A stretch of 21,349 bases of DNA from an uncultured Eubacteriales bacterium (GCA_902782475.1 CACZNR010000212.1:1-21349); one strand, 5' to 3'. Positions 5,776 to 13,752 are shown, numbered from the stretch's first letter. Made by a program: numbers and translations. The notes: generated by a model not told the origin, from the letters alone.

Positions 5776-6612
5776 TTGCAGATCAAGCTTTTTCACATCT
5801 CAAACAGAATATGTGCCTGGGATATAACGGATACCACTACCAATTCCTTCTACAACGGTGGTGCCCGTCCTTTCAAGTCGGCTTCTGCACTGGATAAGCT
5901 CTCCGTATCCGATCTTCATGACTGCCCATTTACAAGAAAGCAGCTCAAGAGCTTCAAATACATAGGAACATACGAAAAGATGTTCACCGAGATCTTTGAG
6001 AAGGCTGATGAGATAATACCTGAAGGCAACTATGAATACATCATCAAATATACCTTCGGTGAGAGCAGCATGGCATACAAGCTGTACAAGAAGAAGGCGG
6101 GTTCCCCGCGGAAGTCTCTATTCCAGCCTGTCCTGTACATCGATTTTGAAGCCATCGACATGAACATCTGCGGATGGTATGGCGAACTGGTCCTGGAAGA
6201 CCATACAGTCACATATGAGGGGATAGCAAAGCCGTTCTCCAATACAAGACATCTGGAGCGTGCATGGAACAAGGTCTACAGCAGCATACTAAACTATTCC
6301 CTCAAGGACATAGAATCTGCAAAGCACATAAAGACTTTCGAGAATTATTTCATAACCATGTTCTCAAAGGCAAAAAAAATAGTCACCTACGGCGATACTG
6401 ACGCACTATTCGTTCAGCGTACCTTTGGTGACGATCTTTTCAATTTCTTCAAGATAAAGAATGTTGATGCTTCCTTCAGAAGCGATAACCGCACAGTGTC
6501 CCTTGACAAGCTCTCAAGGCTCTGCAATGTACATGTGGATGGTGTCCTTCACGATCCGAAATATGATGTACAGGTAATGAGAAGATGCCTTGAAGTCATA
6601 GAGAATCTTTAA
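5776..6612 (+). CDS. Tandem DnaQ-like 3'-5' exonuclease fold protein
   Basis: A 278-aa soluble protein beginning at a TTG codon with AAGGAG (5761-5766) 9 nt upstream. The C-terminal half (about 118-278) has the spaced acid residues of a DEDDh exonuclease: D123-F-E125 (Exo I), D209 in YGDTDALF (Exo II), and H259 with D264 in HDPKYDV (Exo III). The N-terminal half (about 1-107) looks like a diverged copy of the same fold: FEKADEII before EGNYEYII, then YTFGESSMAYKLYKKK, matches FSKAKKIV before YGDTDALF, then RTFGDDLFNFFKIKN. The first copy lacks the acids (FHISN replaces YIDFE). It is likely a nuclease acting on RNA or DNA ends, with an inactive partner half. The substrate is unknown. It stands alone and converges on rlmB with a 1-nt gap. 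Confidence 0.7.
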   Translation: MQIKLFHISNRICAWDITDTTTNSFYNGGARPFKSASALDKLSVSDLHDCPFTRKQLKSFKYIGTYEKMFTEIFEKADEIIPEGNYEYIIKYTFGESSMAYKLYKKKAGSPRKSLFQPVLYIDFEAIDMNICGWYGELVLEDHTVTYEGIAKPFSNTRHLERAWNKVYSSILNYSLKDIESAKHIKTFENYFITMFSKAKKIVTYGDTDALFVQRTFGDDLFNFFKIKNVDASFRSDNRTVSLDKLSRLCNVHVDGVLHDPKYDVQVMRRCLEVIENL

Positions 6613-6613
6613 G

Positions 6614-7375
6614 TCACTTCATCATATCCTGACGTTTTTTCTCATACATTATAACTGCAGCTGCACTGGAGGCATTCAGGGAATTGATATGCCCGTACAT
6701 GTCTATGCTTACGACAAAATCCGATCTTTCCCTTACAAGTCTGGATACTCCCTGTCCCTCGGAACCGATGACTATCATCATTGCTCCCTTGAGGTTTGAT
6801 CTGTAGAGGCTCTGGCCATCCATATCCGCGCATGCCACGAATACACCCATCTCCTTGACCTCGTCTATGAAGGATGCAAGATTAGTGACCTTTATTATCG
6901 GTATGTACTCCTCTGCTCCGGATGCGGACTTTGAAGCTGTGGCACTCATCCCCGCACTTCTTCTCTTAGGGATTATCACCCCGTGTGCACCGAATATCTC
7001 CGCGCTCCTTACTATGGCTCCAAGGTTATGGGGATCCTCTATGCCGTCAAGTGCCACAAGGAACAGAGGCTCATTTCTTTCCTCTGCCAGCTTCACGGCA
7101 TCATCAAGAGTGCTGTAGGATACTGAAGGCACCTTAAGGACCACCCCCTGATGATTGAGTCCCTTTTCTCCGGACTCAAACTCCACCATTGAATCTATCT
7201 TGCTCTTCGGGACCTTCTTCACAGGTATCTGGTTCTTTTTTGCAAGGCCTATGATCTCCTGGATATTGTTCTCTATGCTGTCCTGAATGTAGAGTGAATC
7301 AGCTTCCCTGCCGCTCCTTAAAGCCTCTCTTACAGGATTTCTTCCGTATAATATGTTCATTTCATTGTTTTTCAT
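6614..7375 (-). CDS. rlmB: 23S rRNA 2'-O-methyltransferase RlmB (TrmH/SpoU family)
   Basis: An S-adenosylmethionine-dependent 2'-O-ribose methyltransferase of the SPOUT (knotted) superfamily. RlmB modifies a guanosine in the 23S rRNA peptidyl-transferase region. The N-terminal RNA-binding domain starts ILYGRNPVREAL. The three SpoU motifs are NLGAIVR (117-123), IGSEGQG (203-209) and SLNAS (232-236). I chose the ATG at 7375 (253 aa): GGTGG lies about 6 nt upstream and the overlap with mrnC is then 14 nt. An ATG two codons earlier (7381) is also open. It is the last gene of the long operon. Its stop is one base from the stop of the convergent plus-strand gene. Pairing with mrnC is common in Firmicutes, usually behind cysS, which is absent here. 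Other TrmH paralogues are possible but less likely. Confidence 0.88.
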   Translation of the reverse strand: MKNNEMNILYGRNPVREALRSGREADSLYIQDSIENNIQEIIGLAKKNQIPVKKVPKSKIDSMVEFESGEKGLNHQGVVLKVPSVSYSTLDDAVKLAEERNEPLFLVALDGIEDPHNLGAIVRSAEIFGAHGVIIPKRRSAGMSATASKSASGAEEYIPIIKVTNLASFIDEVKEMGVFVACADMDGQSLYRSNLKGAMMIVIGSEGQGVSRLVRERSDFVVSIDMYGHINSLNASSAAAVIMYEKKRQDMMK

Positions 7376-7796
7376 CTGCATCCACCATTTTCTTCAGTAT
7401 GATATCCATGAGATATTCTATCCTGTCGTATTCCCCTGACAGAAAGAGATACCCGAACAGAGCTTCTATCCCCGTAGCCCTCAGATAGTCTGCCCTGCTT
7501 GAATTCTTTGCAGTGGTCTGGGGACTGGAATTGCGTCCTCTTTTCACTATGTAGGCTTCGTCTTCTGTGAGTATGTCCTTTATGATCTCAAGCGCTTCCG
7601 ACTGTGAGCCGGCATTTACTATGTGACTTGCCTTCTTGTTAATTATGTTTACCGGATATCTGAAGCTTTTTACAAGACAGGTCCTAACATACATGTCATA
7701 GACCGTATCTCCCACATACGCAAGTATCAGCGGGTTCTTGAGCCTCGCTTCCTTTTCACCTATGGGTGCAAGGATGCTGTTTTCTTCTATCGTCAT
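7362..7796 (-). CDS. mrnC: Mini-ribonuclease III
   Basis: A small RNase III-like enzyme without the double-stranded RNA-binding domain. In Bacillus it matures 23S rRNA ends. The start at 7796 gives 144 aa. The catalytic motif LAYVGDTVYDMYVR carries the key Asp at residue 30, and ATGIEALFGYLFLSG (108-121) carries the second metal ligand Glu111. A GGAG about 9 nt upstream favours this ATG, which begins one base after the tsaD stop. The longer frame starting at 7823 would add nine residues (MPSPDWRSD) and overlap tsaD by 26 nt with no better ribosome site. It overlaps rlmB, which works on the same rRNA, so the pair forms an rRNA maturation unit. Confidence 0.9.
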   Translation of the reverse strand: MTIEENSILAPIGEKEARLKNPLILAYVGDTVYDMYVRTCLVKSFRYPVNIINKKASHIVNAGSQSEALEIIKDILTEDEAYIVKRGRNSSPQTTAKNSSRADYLRATGIEALFGYLFLSGEYDRIEYLMDIILKKMVDADEKQ

Positions 7797-7797
7797 A

Positions 7798-8835
7798 TCA
7801 GATCTCCAGTCCGGGCTTGGCATTCAGATCCAGCCCTGCTTCCTTTCCACCCTTCATGATGGTGTAGAATGCAGCCGACCCTATCATTGCAGCATTGTCC
7901 GTACAGTATGAAAGTGCCGGAAAATAGATCTCATAGTCACTGCCGAACATCTTTTCCACGGTATCTCTCAGATACCTGTTTGCGCTTACTCCGCCTCCGA
8001 TCACTATCTTCCTGTTGCCGGAGGTCTTCGCGTATCTCAGTAGCGGATCCAGCAGATGATCTATGGCCACCTTCTGGAAGGATGCAGCCACATCTTCCCT
8101 GGATATCTCTTCCCTTCTGCTCTCACTGTTCCTGACGAGATTTATTACTGCCGTCTTGAGGCCTGAGAAGGAATAGTCGTATGTGACCTCATTTTTCAGC
8201 GGTATGCTGAATCTGTATTTCTCAGGGTCTCCCTGCAGTGCCAGTCTCTCGACATTCGGGCCTCCGGGATAGGGCTCATGAAGTACCCTCGCCACTTTGT
8301 CAAAGGCTTCACCTATGGCATCGTCTCTAGTGGTCCCTATTAGACGATATGAGCAGTAGTCACTTACCTCTATGATCATTGTGTGCCCGCCTGAGACCAG
8401 AAGGCATATGAAAGGAGGTTCCAGATCAGGATAGGTTATGAAATTGGCACTCAGATGCCCCTCCATGTGATTGACTGCCACCAGAGGTATGTCGTTGGCA
8501 AAGGAAAGAGCCTTTGCATAGGAGACTCCTGTAAGCAGGGCTCCAACAAGTCCCGGTCCATAGGTAACAGCTATTGCATCGAAATCACTGAAGGTGACTC
8601 CTGCACGCTCCATTGCCTCACTGACTATATATGGGAGCTTTTCCACATGATTCCTTGATGCTATCTCAGGAACTACTCCTCCGAATTTCTTATGTATCTC
8701 TATCTGAGAAAAAAGGACATTGCCCAGAACCTGCCTTCCATCCCTGACCACCGCTGCGGCGGTCTCATCACACGACGTTTCTATGGCAAGTATCGTTGCA
8801 TGTCCGTTTTCCCTTATTTTTTCAAATCTGTCCAA
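7798..8835 (-). CDS. tsaD: tRNA threonylcarbamoyladenosine transferase TsaD
   Basis: TsaD transfers the threonylcarbamoyl group to A37 of ANN-decoding tRNAs (t6A), working with TsaB and TsaE. It is an ASKHA-fold ATPase of about 340 aa, as expected. Visible motifs are IETSCDET (18-25), the metal-binding histidines in HMEGH (H123, H127), SGGHT (148-152), RDDAIGEAFDKVAR from 170, and GGGVSANRYLR near the C-terminus. The start is uncertain. The frame opens at TTG (8835), overlapping the upstream membrane protein gene by 14 nt with only a weak GGGAA site, and carries about 15 residues before the usual ILAIETSCDET. No ATG exists in that interval. No tsaB or tsaE is seen in this window. Confidence 0.93.
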   Translation of the reverse strand: MDRFEKIRENGHATILAIETSCDETAAAVVRDGRQVLGNVLFSQIEIHKKFGGVVPEIASRNHVEKLPYIVSEAMERAGVTFSDFDAIAVTYGPGLVGALLTGVSYAKALSFANDIPLVAVNHMEGHLSANFITYPDLEPPFICLLVSGGHTMIIEVSDYCSYRLIGTTRDDAIGEAFDKVARVLHEPYPGGPNVERLALQGDPEKYRFSIPLKNEVTYDYSFSGLKTAVINLVRNSESRREEISREDVAASFQKVAIDHLLDPLLRYAKTSGNRKIVIGGGVSANRYLRDTVEKMFGSDYEIYFPALSYCTDNAAMIGSAAFYTIMKGGKEAGLDLNAKPGLEI

Positions 8836-9547
8836 ATTCCCGTTCTCTCTTGTTTTTAATATCTTTTCTGTACAGTATCACTGCGAACAGTATTATCACC
8901 ATCACCGCTATGGCAAAAAGCGCTATCCTTATGACCAGGTCAAAGAACAGCTGTTCCTCGAACACGTTTATCATGCGGTCAGTATACGGATCAAGGAGCC
9001 ATAAGTCGTTGGTAAAGAACAGCCTGTGGAATGATACCCAGAAGCTGTTGAAATCAGCTACGGCCCAGATGCTCACCAAAGTGACCAGCCCGAGGAAAAT
9101 GATGTTTCCCGTGATGTATCCGTCAAGGGCTCTCATCCGTATGTCATGATCCTTAAGTATGAGGGACAGTGTCATGAGGAACAGAAGCACGATCATTCCT
9201 CCGTATCCCACGATCCTTGTCCATCTGTAAAGGGCTCTGACATCCATCATGTGGGCCTTTTCCCTGTCATTGTAGAATTCGGTCATGACTCCGTTTACTT
9301 CCACGGTCACGTTTATGTCATCCCTCTTGCCCTTAAGATAGTCCAGAAGGACCTTTGTGACCCTGTTTACGCTTTCTTCGTCCACTCCTACATATTCAGC
9401 AGTTCCAAGTTTCTGGAATTCCTTTCTGTAGAATCCCTCTGAGAAGCAGAAAATCTCCACTCCCACCAGGATAACTCCAAAGAGGAAGAGCAGCGTGAAA
9501 AAAGCATACAGATACTGATACGGCCGTTTCTTTTTATCTGTTTCCAT
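8822..9547 (-). CDS. DUF1461 (TIGR01906-type) integral membrane protein
   Basis: A 241-aa membrane protein starting at METDKKKRPY. Four hydrophobic segments are visible at about 13-33, 113-131, 147-165 and 203-225. A roughly 80-residue loop lies between the first two, probably outside. The segment DFNSFWVSFHRLFFTNDLWLLDPYTD (166-190), with its following MINVFEEQLFFD, matches my memory of the TIGR01906/DUF1461 family of Firmicutes membrane proteins, whose function is unknown. The frame is open to 9607, but the ATG at 9547 gives a 14-nt overlap with rpe and avoids a polar, non-family N-terminus. The ribosome site is weak, so expression may rely on coupling. It sits between a pentose-phosphate enzyme and tsaD, with no clear functional link. 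Confidence 0.75.
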   Translation of the reverse strand: METDKKKRPYQYLYAFFTLLFLFGVILVGVEIFCFSEGFYRKEFQKLGTAEYVGVDEESVNRVTKVLLDYLKGKRDDINVTVEVNGVMTEFYNDREKAHMMDVRALYRWTRIVGYGGMIVLLFLMTLSLILKDHDIRMRALDGYITGNIIFLGLVTLVSIWAVADFNSFWVSFHRLFFTNDLWLLDPYTDRMINVFEEQLFFDLVIRIALFAIAVMVIILFAVILYRKDIKNKREREFGQI

Positions 9548-10199
9548 TTCTGAGTATCTCGACAGACTTCTTTGGATCTGGTGACCTGAAGAGTGCTGTT
9601 CCTGCAACTATGCAGTTGATACCTGAATCAAGTATCTCGTCTATGTTCTTTTCGTTGACTCCTCCGTCGACCTCTATATCGATCTGTCTGTCTCCCATCA
9701 TCTCTCTCAGCCTTCTTGCCTTGTTGAGTGCGTAAGGGATGAATGGCGTTCCGCCAAATCCCGGGTCACATGACATGAGAAGTACCATATCGATGTCGCC
9801 AAGGACTTCTTCAAGAGTATATATGCTGGTTGCAGGATTTATTGCAACACCGCACTTTACTCCCTTGTTCTTTATCTGAAGTATCGTCCTGTGAAGATGA
9901 ACTGTAGCCTCCTGATGTACAGTTATGAGATCTGCACCCGCATCTATGAATTCATCTATATATCTTTCAGGTGCCTGAACCATCAGGTGAACATCCAGGA
10001 ACATGTCTGTATGTTTCCTGAAATCCCTTATCATCTGCTGTCCGAAAGTAATGTTCGGCACGAACATTCCGTCCATTACGTCACAGTGTACCCAGTCTGC
10101 TCCCCATTCCTTCATAGCCTGAAGGGATCTGTTCATTTCTGTAAAGTCTGAGGCCAGGATGGAAGGTGCGACCTTTACATCTAGTCCATGATTAAACAT
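9534..10199 (-). CDS. rpe: Ribulose-phosphate 3-epimerase
   Basis: Interconverts ribulose-5-P and xylulose-5-P in the pentose phosphate pathway. It is a TIM-barrel metalloenzyme of 221 aa from the ATG at 10199. Family landmarks are APSILASDF (11-19, Ser13), HCDVMDGMFVPN (38-49, metal ligands H38 and D40, catalytic D43), DVHLMV with H71, and IEVDGGV with Asp178. The phosphate loop region reads MSCDPGFGGT (142-151), where the usual form is close to MTVNPGFGGQ, a small deviation. AAGGAG lies about 10 nt before this ATG and the gene overlaps the rsgA stop by 8 nt. The frame stays open to 10274, but those 25 residues are not like the family. Adjacency of rsgA and rpe is common in Clostridia. Confidence 0.95.
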   Translation of the reverse strand: MFNHGLDVKVAPSILASDFTEMNRSLQAMKEWGADWVHCDVMDGMFVPNITFGQQMIRDFRKHTDMFLDVHLMVQAPERYIDEFIDAGADLITVHQEATVHLHRTILQIKNKGVKCGVAINPATSIYTLEEVLGDIDMVLLMSCDPGFGGTPFIPYALNKARRLREMMGDRQIDIEVDGGVNEKNIDEILDSGINCIVAGTALFRSPDPKKSVEILRNGNR

Positions 10200-11058
10200 A
10201 TCTGTTGTTTCTCCTTTCAAGAAGTTCCTTATATATATATTTATAACGTTCATATCTTCCTTCCGGTATCTCACCGGTAAGGACGTTATTTTTTACCTCG
10301 CAGTCAGGTTCGTTTATGTGCACACATCTGTCGAACCGGCACCTGCCGATATACTGACGAAATTCAGGGTAGAACTCCCCGAGATCCTCAGGCTCTATCT
10401 CCAGGCTCTCCAGGGAACTGAATCCCGGAGTATCCATTATGTATGCGTCGAGCTCCTCTATGCGGAAGAGTTCTGTGTGTCTCGTAGTATGTCTGCCCCT
10501 TCTGGTCTTTGCACTCAGCTCTCCGGTCTCCACATTAAGATCGATGCCTATGGCATTTAAAAGAGTCGATTTGCCAACGGCGCTCTGTCCGGAAAAGCAT
10601 GTTATCCTGCCACGGAGATGCTCCTTTAGGTCCTGCATCCCTTCTCCCGTGACCGAGGATACTGCGACGATGCTCACACCGCTTTTTCTGTAGTCATCTG
10701 CAATGGATGAGAAATCACTTCTGAGATCTATCTTGTTCAGGACCAGTACCACTGGTACTCCAAGATCCTGTCCATAGATCATCATCTTGTCCACCAGTGT
10801 GAAGTCCGGAGCCGGATCCATTACGGATATGACAATGGCAAGCTGATCTATGTTCACCACAAAAGGTCTCTGCAACTCGTTTTTTCTGTCACAGATGAAA
10901 TCAATGCTTCCTCCGAGAGTATCAGTGGGAGGTGTGAACTCCACATCATCTCCAGGAGCAGGCCTTACCCTGATATACCTGAATTTCCCTTTTGCTCTGC
11001 ATTCATAAAGACTTCCATCCTCGCCATAGACATAGTAGAAGCCTCCGATGCCTTTCAA
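10192..11058 (-). CDS. rsgA: Ribosome small subunit-dependent GTPase A
   Basis: A circularly permuted GTPase that checks late 30S subunit assembly. An N-terminal OB fold is followed by G4 NKID (108-111), G1 GQSAVGKS (157-164), the switch region TRRGRHTTRH (185-194) and G3 DTPGF (209-213). A zinc site uses C240, C245, H247 and C253. Residue numbers are from the TTG at 11058. However, AGGAGG (11083-11088) is 25 nt before that TTG. Exactly 9 nt after it, in frame, is ATC (11073), which would give the N-terminus (M)KGKILKGIGGFYYV, matching the usual family start. No ATG, GTG or TTG lies between that ATC and the upstream in-frame TAA (11077-11079). The true start is therefore probably ATC at 11073. 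A promoter lies just upstream. Confidence 0.93.
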   Translation of the reverse strand: MKGIGGFYYVYGEDGSLYECRAKGKFRYIRVRPAPGDDVEFTPPTDTLGGSIDFICDRKNELQRPFVVNIDQLAIVISVMDPAPDFTLVDKMMIYGQDLGVPVVLVLNKIDLRSDFSSIADDYRKSGVSIVAVSSVTGEGMQDLKEHLRGRITCFSGQSAVGKSTLLNAIGIDLNVETGELSAKTRRGRHTTRHTELFRIEELDAYIMDTPGFSSLESLEIEPEDLGEFYPEFRQYIGRCRFDRCVHINEPDCEVKNNVLTGEIPEGRYERYKYIYKELLERRNNRYV

Positions 11059-11102
11059 GATCTTACCTTTGATGCCTTATCGCCTCCTGCACGATCCATC
11101 TC

Positions 11103-11131
11103 ATTATACCATTAAACAGTTGCCTGCAAAA
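11103..11131 (-). promoter_or_regulatory. Internal promoter before rsgA
   Basis: On the minus strand TTTTGC (11126-11131), 17 nt, then TATAAT (11103-11108) preceded by TGG, an extended -10. It lies in the only real gap (11074-11141) between prkC and rsgA and would allow expression of rsgA, rpe and downstream genes apart from the kinase. Confidence 0.6.
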
Positions 11132-11141
11132 CGGAGGACAG

Positions 11142-13010
11142 TCATCTTACTTCTTCATAATTGTTATATATCCTGACACGGCCGCTGAAGGACAGCAGTC
11201 TGTTATCAAGCTGCAGGTCGTAGGCCTTTTTCTCCGTTGCTGCACTTTCGCCTTCTTCACCGTCAAATGTGTATTCGTCCAGAACGAATTCATATGAAAC
11301 GCCTTCGTATACTATGGAATATGTGATAATCACATGATTTTCCTTATGTGTCCCGAAACTTACTTCGTTCACAGGCACTTCCATCCGGAAGCTCTTGGAA
11401 GGTCTTCCTGCATAAAGTCTCATGAAGCGCAGTGACGCCTCCGTCATGTCTGCCGTAGGATACTGTTGGTCCACATTGAGGGCCCTTCCTTCATCGTAGG
11501 ATACGAATATGTGCTCAAAGCCGTTGACAGAAGCTTCCCTGCCGGCTTCGAACAGACCGTGTCCCACAAGGTCAGGAACATTCTTGGCAGGTTTTTCCCT
11601 GGAATGGCTGACAGTCAGTATTACCACTGAATCCTCTGGTACAGTGTCTCCTGACAGTGGCATCTGCTCCACTACTGCATAGTCTTCATATCCTTCGACA
11701 TATGTATATCTGGTCTCTATATTCGTTATGCCAAGGTCTGCAAGCCTCTCCACAGCAAGATCATAGCTTATGCCAAGAAGCTGAGGCATCACGACACCAC
11801 GCTCATTTCCAAGGCTCACCACCAGCTCTATCTCGGCTCCGGGTTCAAGTTTTGTCCCTACCACAGGCTTCTGGCTTATGACGTAGTCCTCGTTCATGTC
11901 CGTACTCAGCTCATAGGATATCTTTGTTGCAAAGCCCTTTTCCTTGGATATCTCCAGAGCCTCTTTAAGAGGTATGTTTTCAAAGTTCGGCATGCTGACC
12001 AGTCCCTCTTCACGTTTCAGGGATCTGTATACCCGCACGCCCGTATATATCACAAGAAGGATCAGCGGTATGGCCACTGCTGTATATAGCACATGCCTTA
12101 CCCTGCGCCAGAACACGCTCCTGTCCTTTTTAAGGACGACTTTTCCTTCCTCCATCTCTTCCTCAAAGCCTGTGACAAATGCCCCTGTGGGGTCCGTTTC
12201 AGCTTTTCTGAGGTCATCAGCCATCCTGTTTGGGGACTGATATCTGTCCGATCTTGATTTTCTGAGTGCTTTGAGGATTATCCTGCGGATGCTCTCGTTC
12301 ATGCCGTCCATATCCTCTTCCGAGAATTCAGGAAGGGAATACATGTGATGGAGCGCAAGTGAGGTCTGGTCATCTCCTGTAAAAGGAAGATGTCCCGTGA
12401 ACATCTCATATATCACCACTCCTGCAGAATATATGTCCGATGCCTTCTCGGCCTTTTCTCCCCTTGCCTGTTCCGGAGAGAAATATTCCACGGTGCCCAG
12501 GATCTCGCCCTTTTCACCAATGTTCTCATCCACGTTTCCAAAGTCCAGTATCACAGGTTCGCCATCACTGTTTATGACTACATTGGCCGATTTTATGTCC
12601 CCGTGGACCACACCTGCACTGTGAGCAGACTGAATGGCCTCACAGAGCTTTATGGATATCTCCATCTTCTGATGGAATGTAAGGCTGTCCTCTTCGATGA
12701 GGGTCTTTAGGGTCTTTCCCTCAACATAGTCCATGACATAGTAATAGAACCTTCCCTGTATGCTGTAGTTCTGTATCTGTATTATCCCGCGGTTCTTTGA
12801 GGACCGGAGTCTCTTGAGCCTGCTTATCTCACTTGTAAAAGCCTTTACATACAGAGGATCAGTGGAGAATTCCTTTTTCAGCACCTTCATGGCACAGTTC
12901 CTGTTACGCTTGTGGTCGTACACCAGGAATATAAGGGATGTTCCTCCCTCATCTATGGATCTTATGACTTCGTATCTTTTATTTATGACAAGATTTGAGT
13001 TCTTATCCAT
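11142..13010 (-). CDS. prkC: PASTA-domain Ser/Thr protein kinase (PrkC/PknB family)
   Basis: A membrane-anchored eukaryotic-like kinase of 622 aa that senses cell-wall fragments in this family. Kinase domain: about 12-270, with ATP Lys42 (AMKV), helix-C Glu61, catalytic D138, K140 and N143, DFG at 156-158, and GTVEYFSPEQ (172-181). Two oddities: the HRD motif is HGD (136-138), and the glycine loop is IDEGGTSLIF with two of the usual glycines missing. The transmembrane helix is about 307-325. Three PASTA repeats follow at about 336-401, 405-470 and 475-535, then an extra beta-rich tail (540-622). The ATG at 13010 has AGAGG upstream and overlaps prpC by 8 nt. The ATG six codons earlier lacks a ribosome site. 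It pairs with the phosphatase PrpC, as in most Firmicutes. Confidence 0.93.
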   Translation of the reverse strand: MDKNSNLVINKRYEVIRSIDEGGTSLIFLVYDHKRNRNCAMKVLKKEFSTDPLYVKAFTSEISRLKRLRSSKNRGIIQIQNYSIQGRFYYYVMDYVEGKTLKTLIEEDSLTFHQKMEISIKLCEAIQSAHSAGVVHGDIKSANVVINSDGEPVILDFGNVDENIGEKGEILGTVEYFSPEQARGEKAEKASDIYSAGVVIYEMFTGHLPFTGDDQTSLALHHMYSLPEFSEEDMDGMNESIRRIILKALRKSRSDRYQSPNRMADDLRKAETDPTGAFVTGFEEEMEEGKVVLKKDRSVFWRRVRHVLYTAVAIPLILLVIYTGVRVYRSLKREEGLVSMPNFENIPLKEALEISKEKGFATKISYELSTDMNEDYVISQKPVVGTKLEPGAEIELVVSLGNERGVVMPQLLGISYDLAVERLADLGITNIETRYTYVEGYEDYAVVEQMPLSGDTVPEDSVVILTVSHSREKPAKNVPDLVGHGLFEAGREASVNGFEHIFVSYDEGRALNVDQQYPTADMTEASLRFMRLYAGRPSKSFRMEVPVNEVSFGTHKENHVIITYSIVYEGVSYEFVLDEYTFDGEEGESAATEKKAYDLQLDNRLLSFSGRVRIYNNYEEVR

Positions 13011-13752
13011 TGGAAGCCTCTTTTCCATATGTGGCCAGTATGAAGGAAACGTTGTCTTCTGCGCCTCTCTTCATCACCTGCCGGAACAGATGCTCACCAA
13101 GTAGCTCAACATCATTTCCCCTTGAAAACAGTTCCTCCAGTTCCTCGTCACTGAAATAGCTGCTGAGTCCGTCTGAACAGAGAAGGAGCATGTCCTTCTT
13201 TTCGAATTCACATCTGAATTCATCTATCTGAAGCTTGGGATTCTCGATGCCGAGAGTTGAATATATCTCATTTCTGTTGGTGGATGTCCTGGCCTCTTCC
13301 TTTGTCATGAGACCTTTCTCAACCAGGCTCCATACTATGCTATGATCCCTTGTGAGCTGTGTGAGCTTTCCCCTGCTGTAAAGATATGCCCTGGAATCGC
13401 CTGCATTTAGTGCCAGGATCTTTCCCTTGCGCAGGGTAACGAGACATATGGTTGAGCCCATGTCCTTAAGCTCCTCATTTTTCTCTGCAGCTGCTATAAG
13501 TCTGTCATTTGCGTAATATATGGCACTTCTAAGGTTCTTTTCCCTGGGCTCAAAGCTTCTTAGATATCTGACTATGTTCTTTAGAGTAAGTCTGCTGGCA
13601 GTACTGCCGCCCCTGTAGCCTCCAAGTCCGTCGGCAACAGCAAAGATGTAACCATATCCCTTCATCCTTCCGTACAGGATGCGGTCCTGGTTCTCGTCCC
13701 TTGCCAGTCCTTTATCAGTTATGCAGTATATCTCCAGTTTACCTAATCTCAT
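13003..13752 (-). CDS. prpC: PP2C-type Ser/Thr protein phosphatase (PrpC/Stp)
   Basis: A metal-dependent (PPM) phosphatase that reverses the neighbouring kinase's phosphorylation, cytosolic, 249 aa. Motifs are RDENQDR (18-24), the metal-binding ADGLGG (40-45, Asp41), GDSRAYL (118-124), SDGLSSYF (193-200, Asp194) and EDNVSF (232-237, Asp233). In motif 2 the residue after GG is Tyr where His is common. The chosen ATG (13752) overlaps rlmN by 14 nt and has an AAGGT about 9 nt upstream. The open frame extends 12 residues further (13788) without family-like sequence. The order rlmN-prpC-prkC-rsgA-rpe is typical of Clostridia. Confidence 0.93.
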   Translation of the reverse strand: MRLGKLEIYCITDKGLARDENQDRILYGRMKGYGYIFAVADGLGGYRGGSTASRLTLKNIVRYLRSFEPREKNLRSAIYYANDRLIAAAEKNEELKDMGSTICLVTLRKGKILALNAGDSRAYLYSRGKLTQLTRDHSIVWSLVEKGLMTKEEARTSTNRNEIYSTLGIENPKLQIDEFRCEFEKKDMLLLCSDGLSSYFSDEELEELFSRGNDVELLGEHLFRQVMKRGAEDNVSFILATYGKEASNG

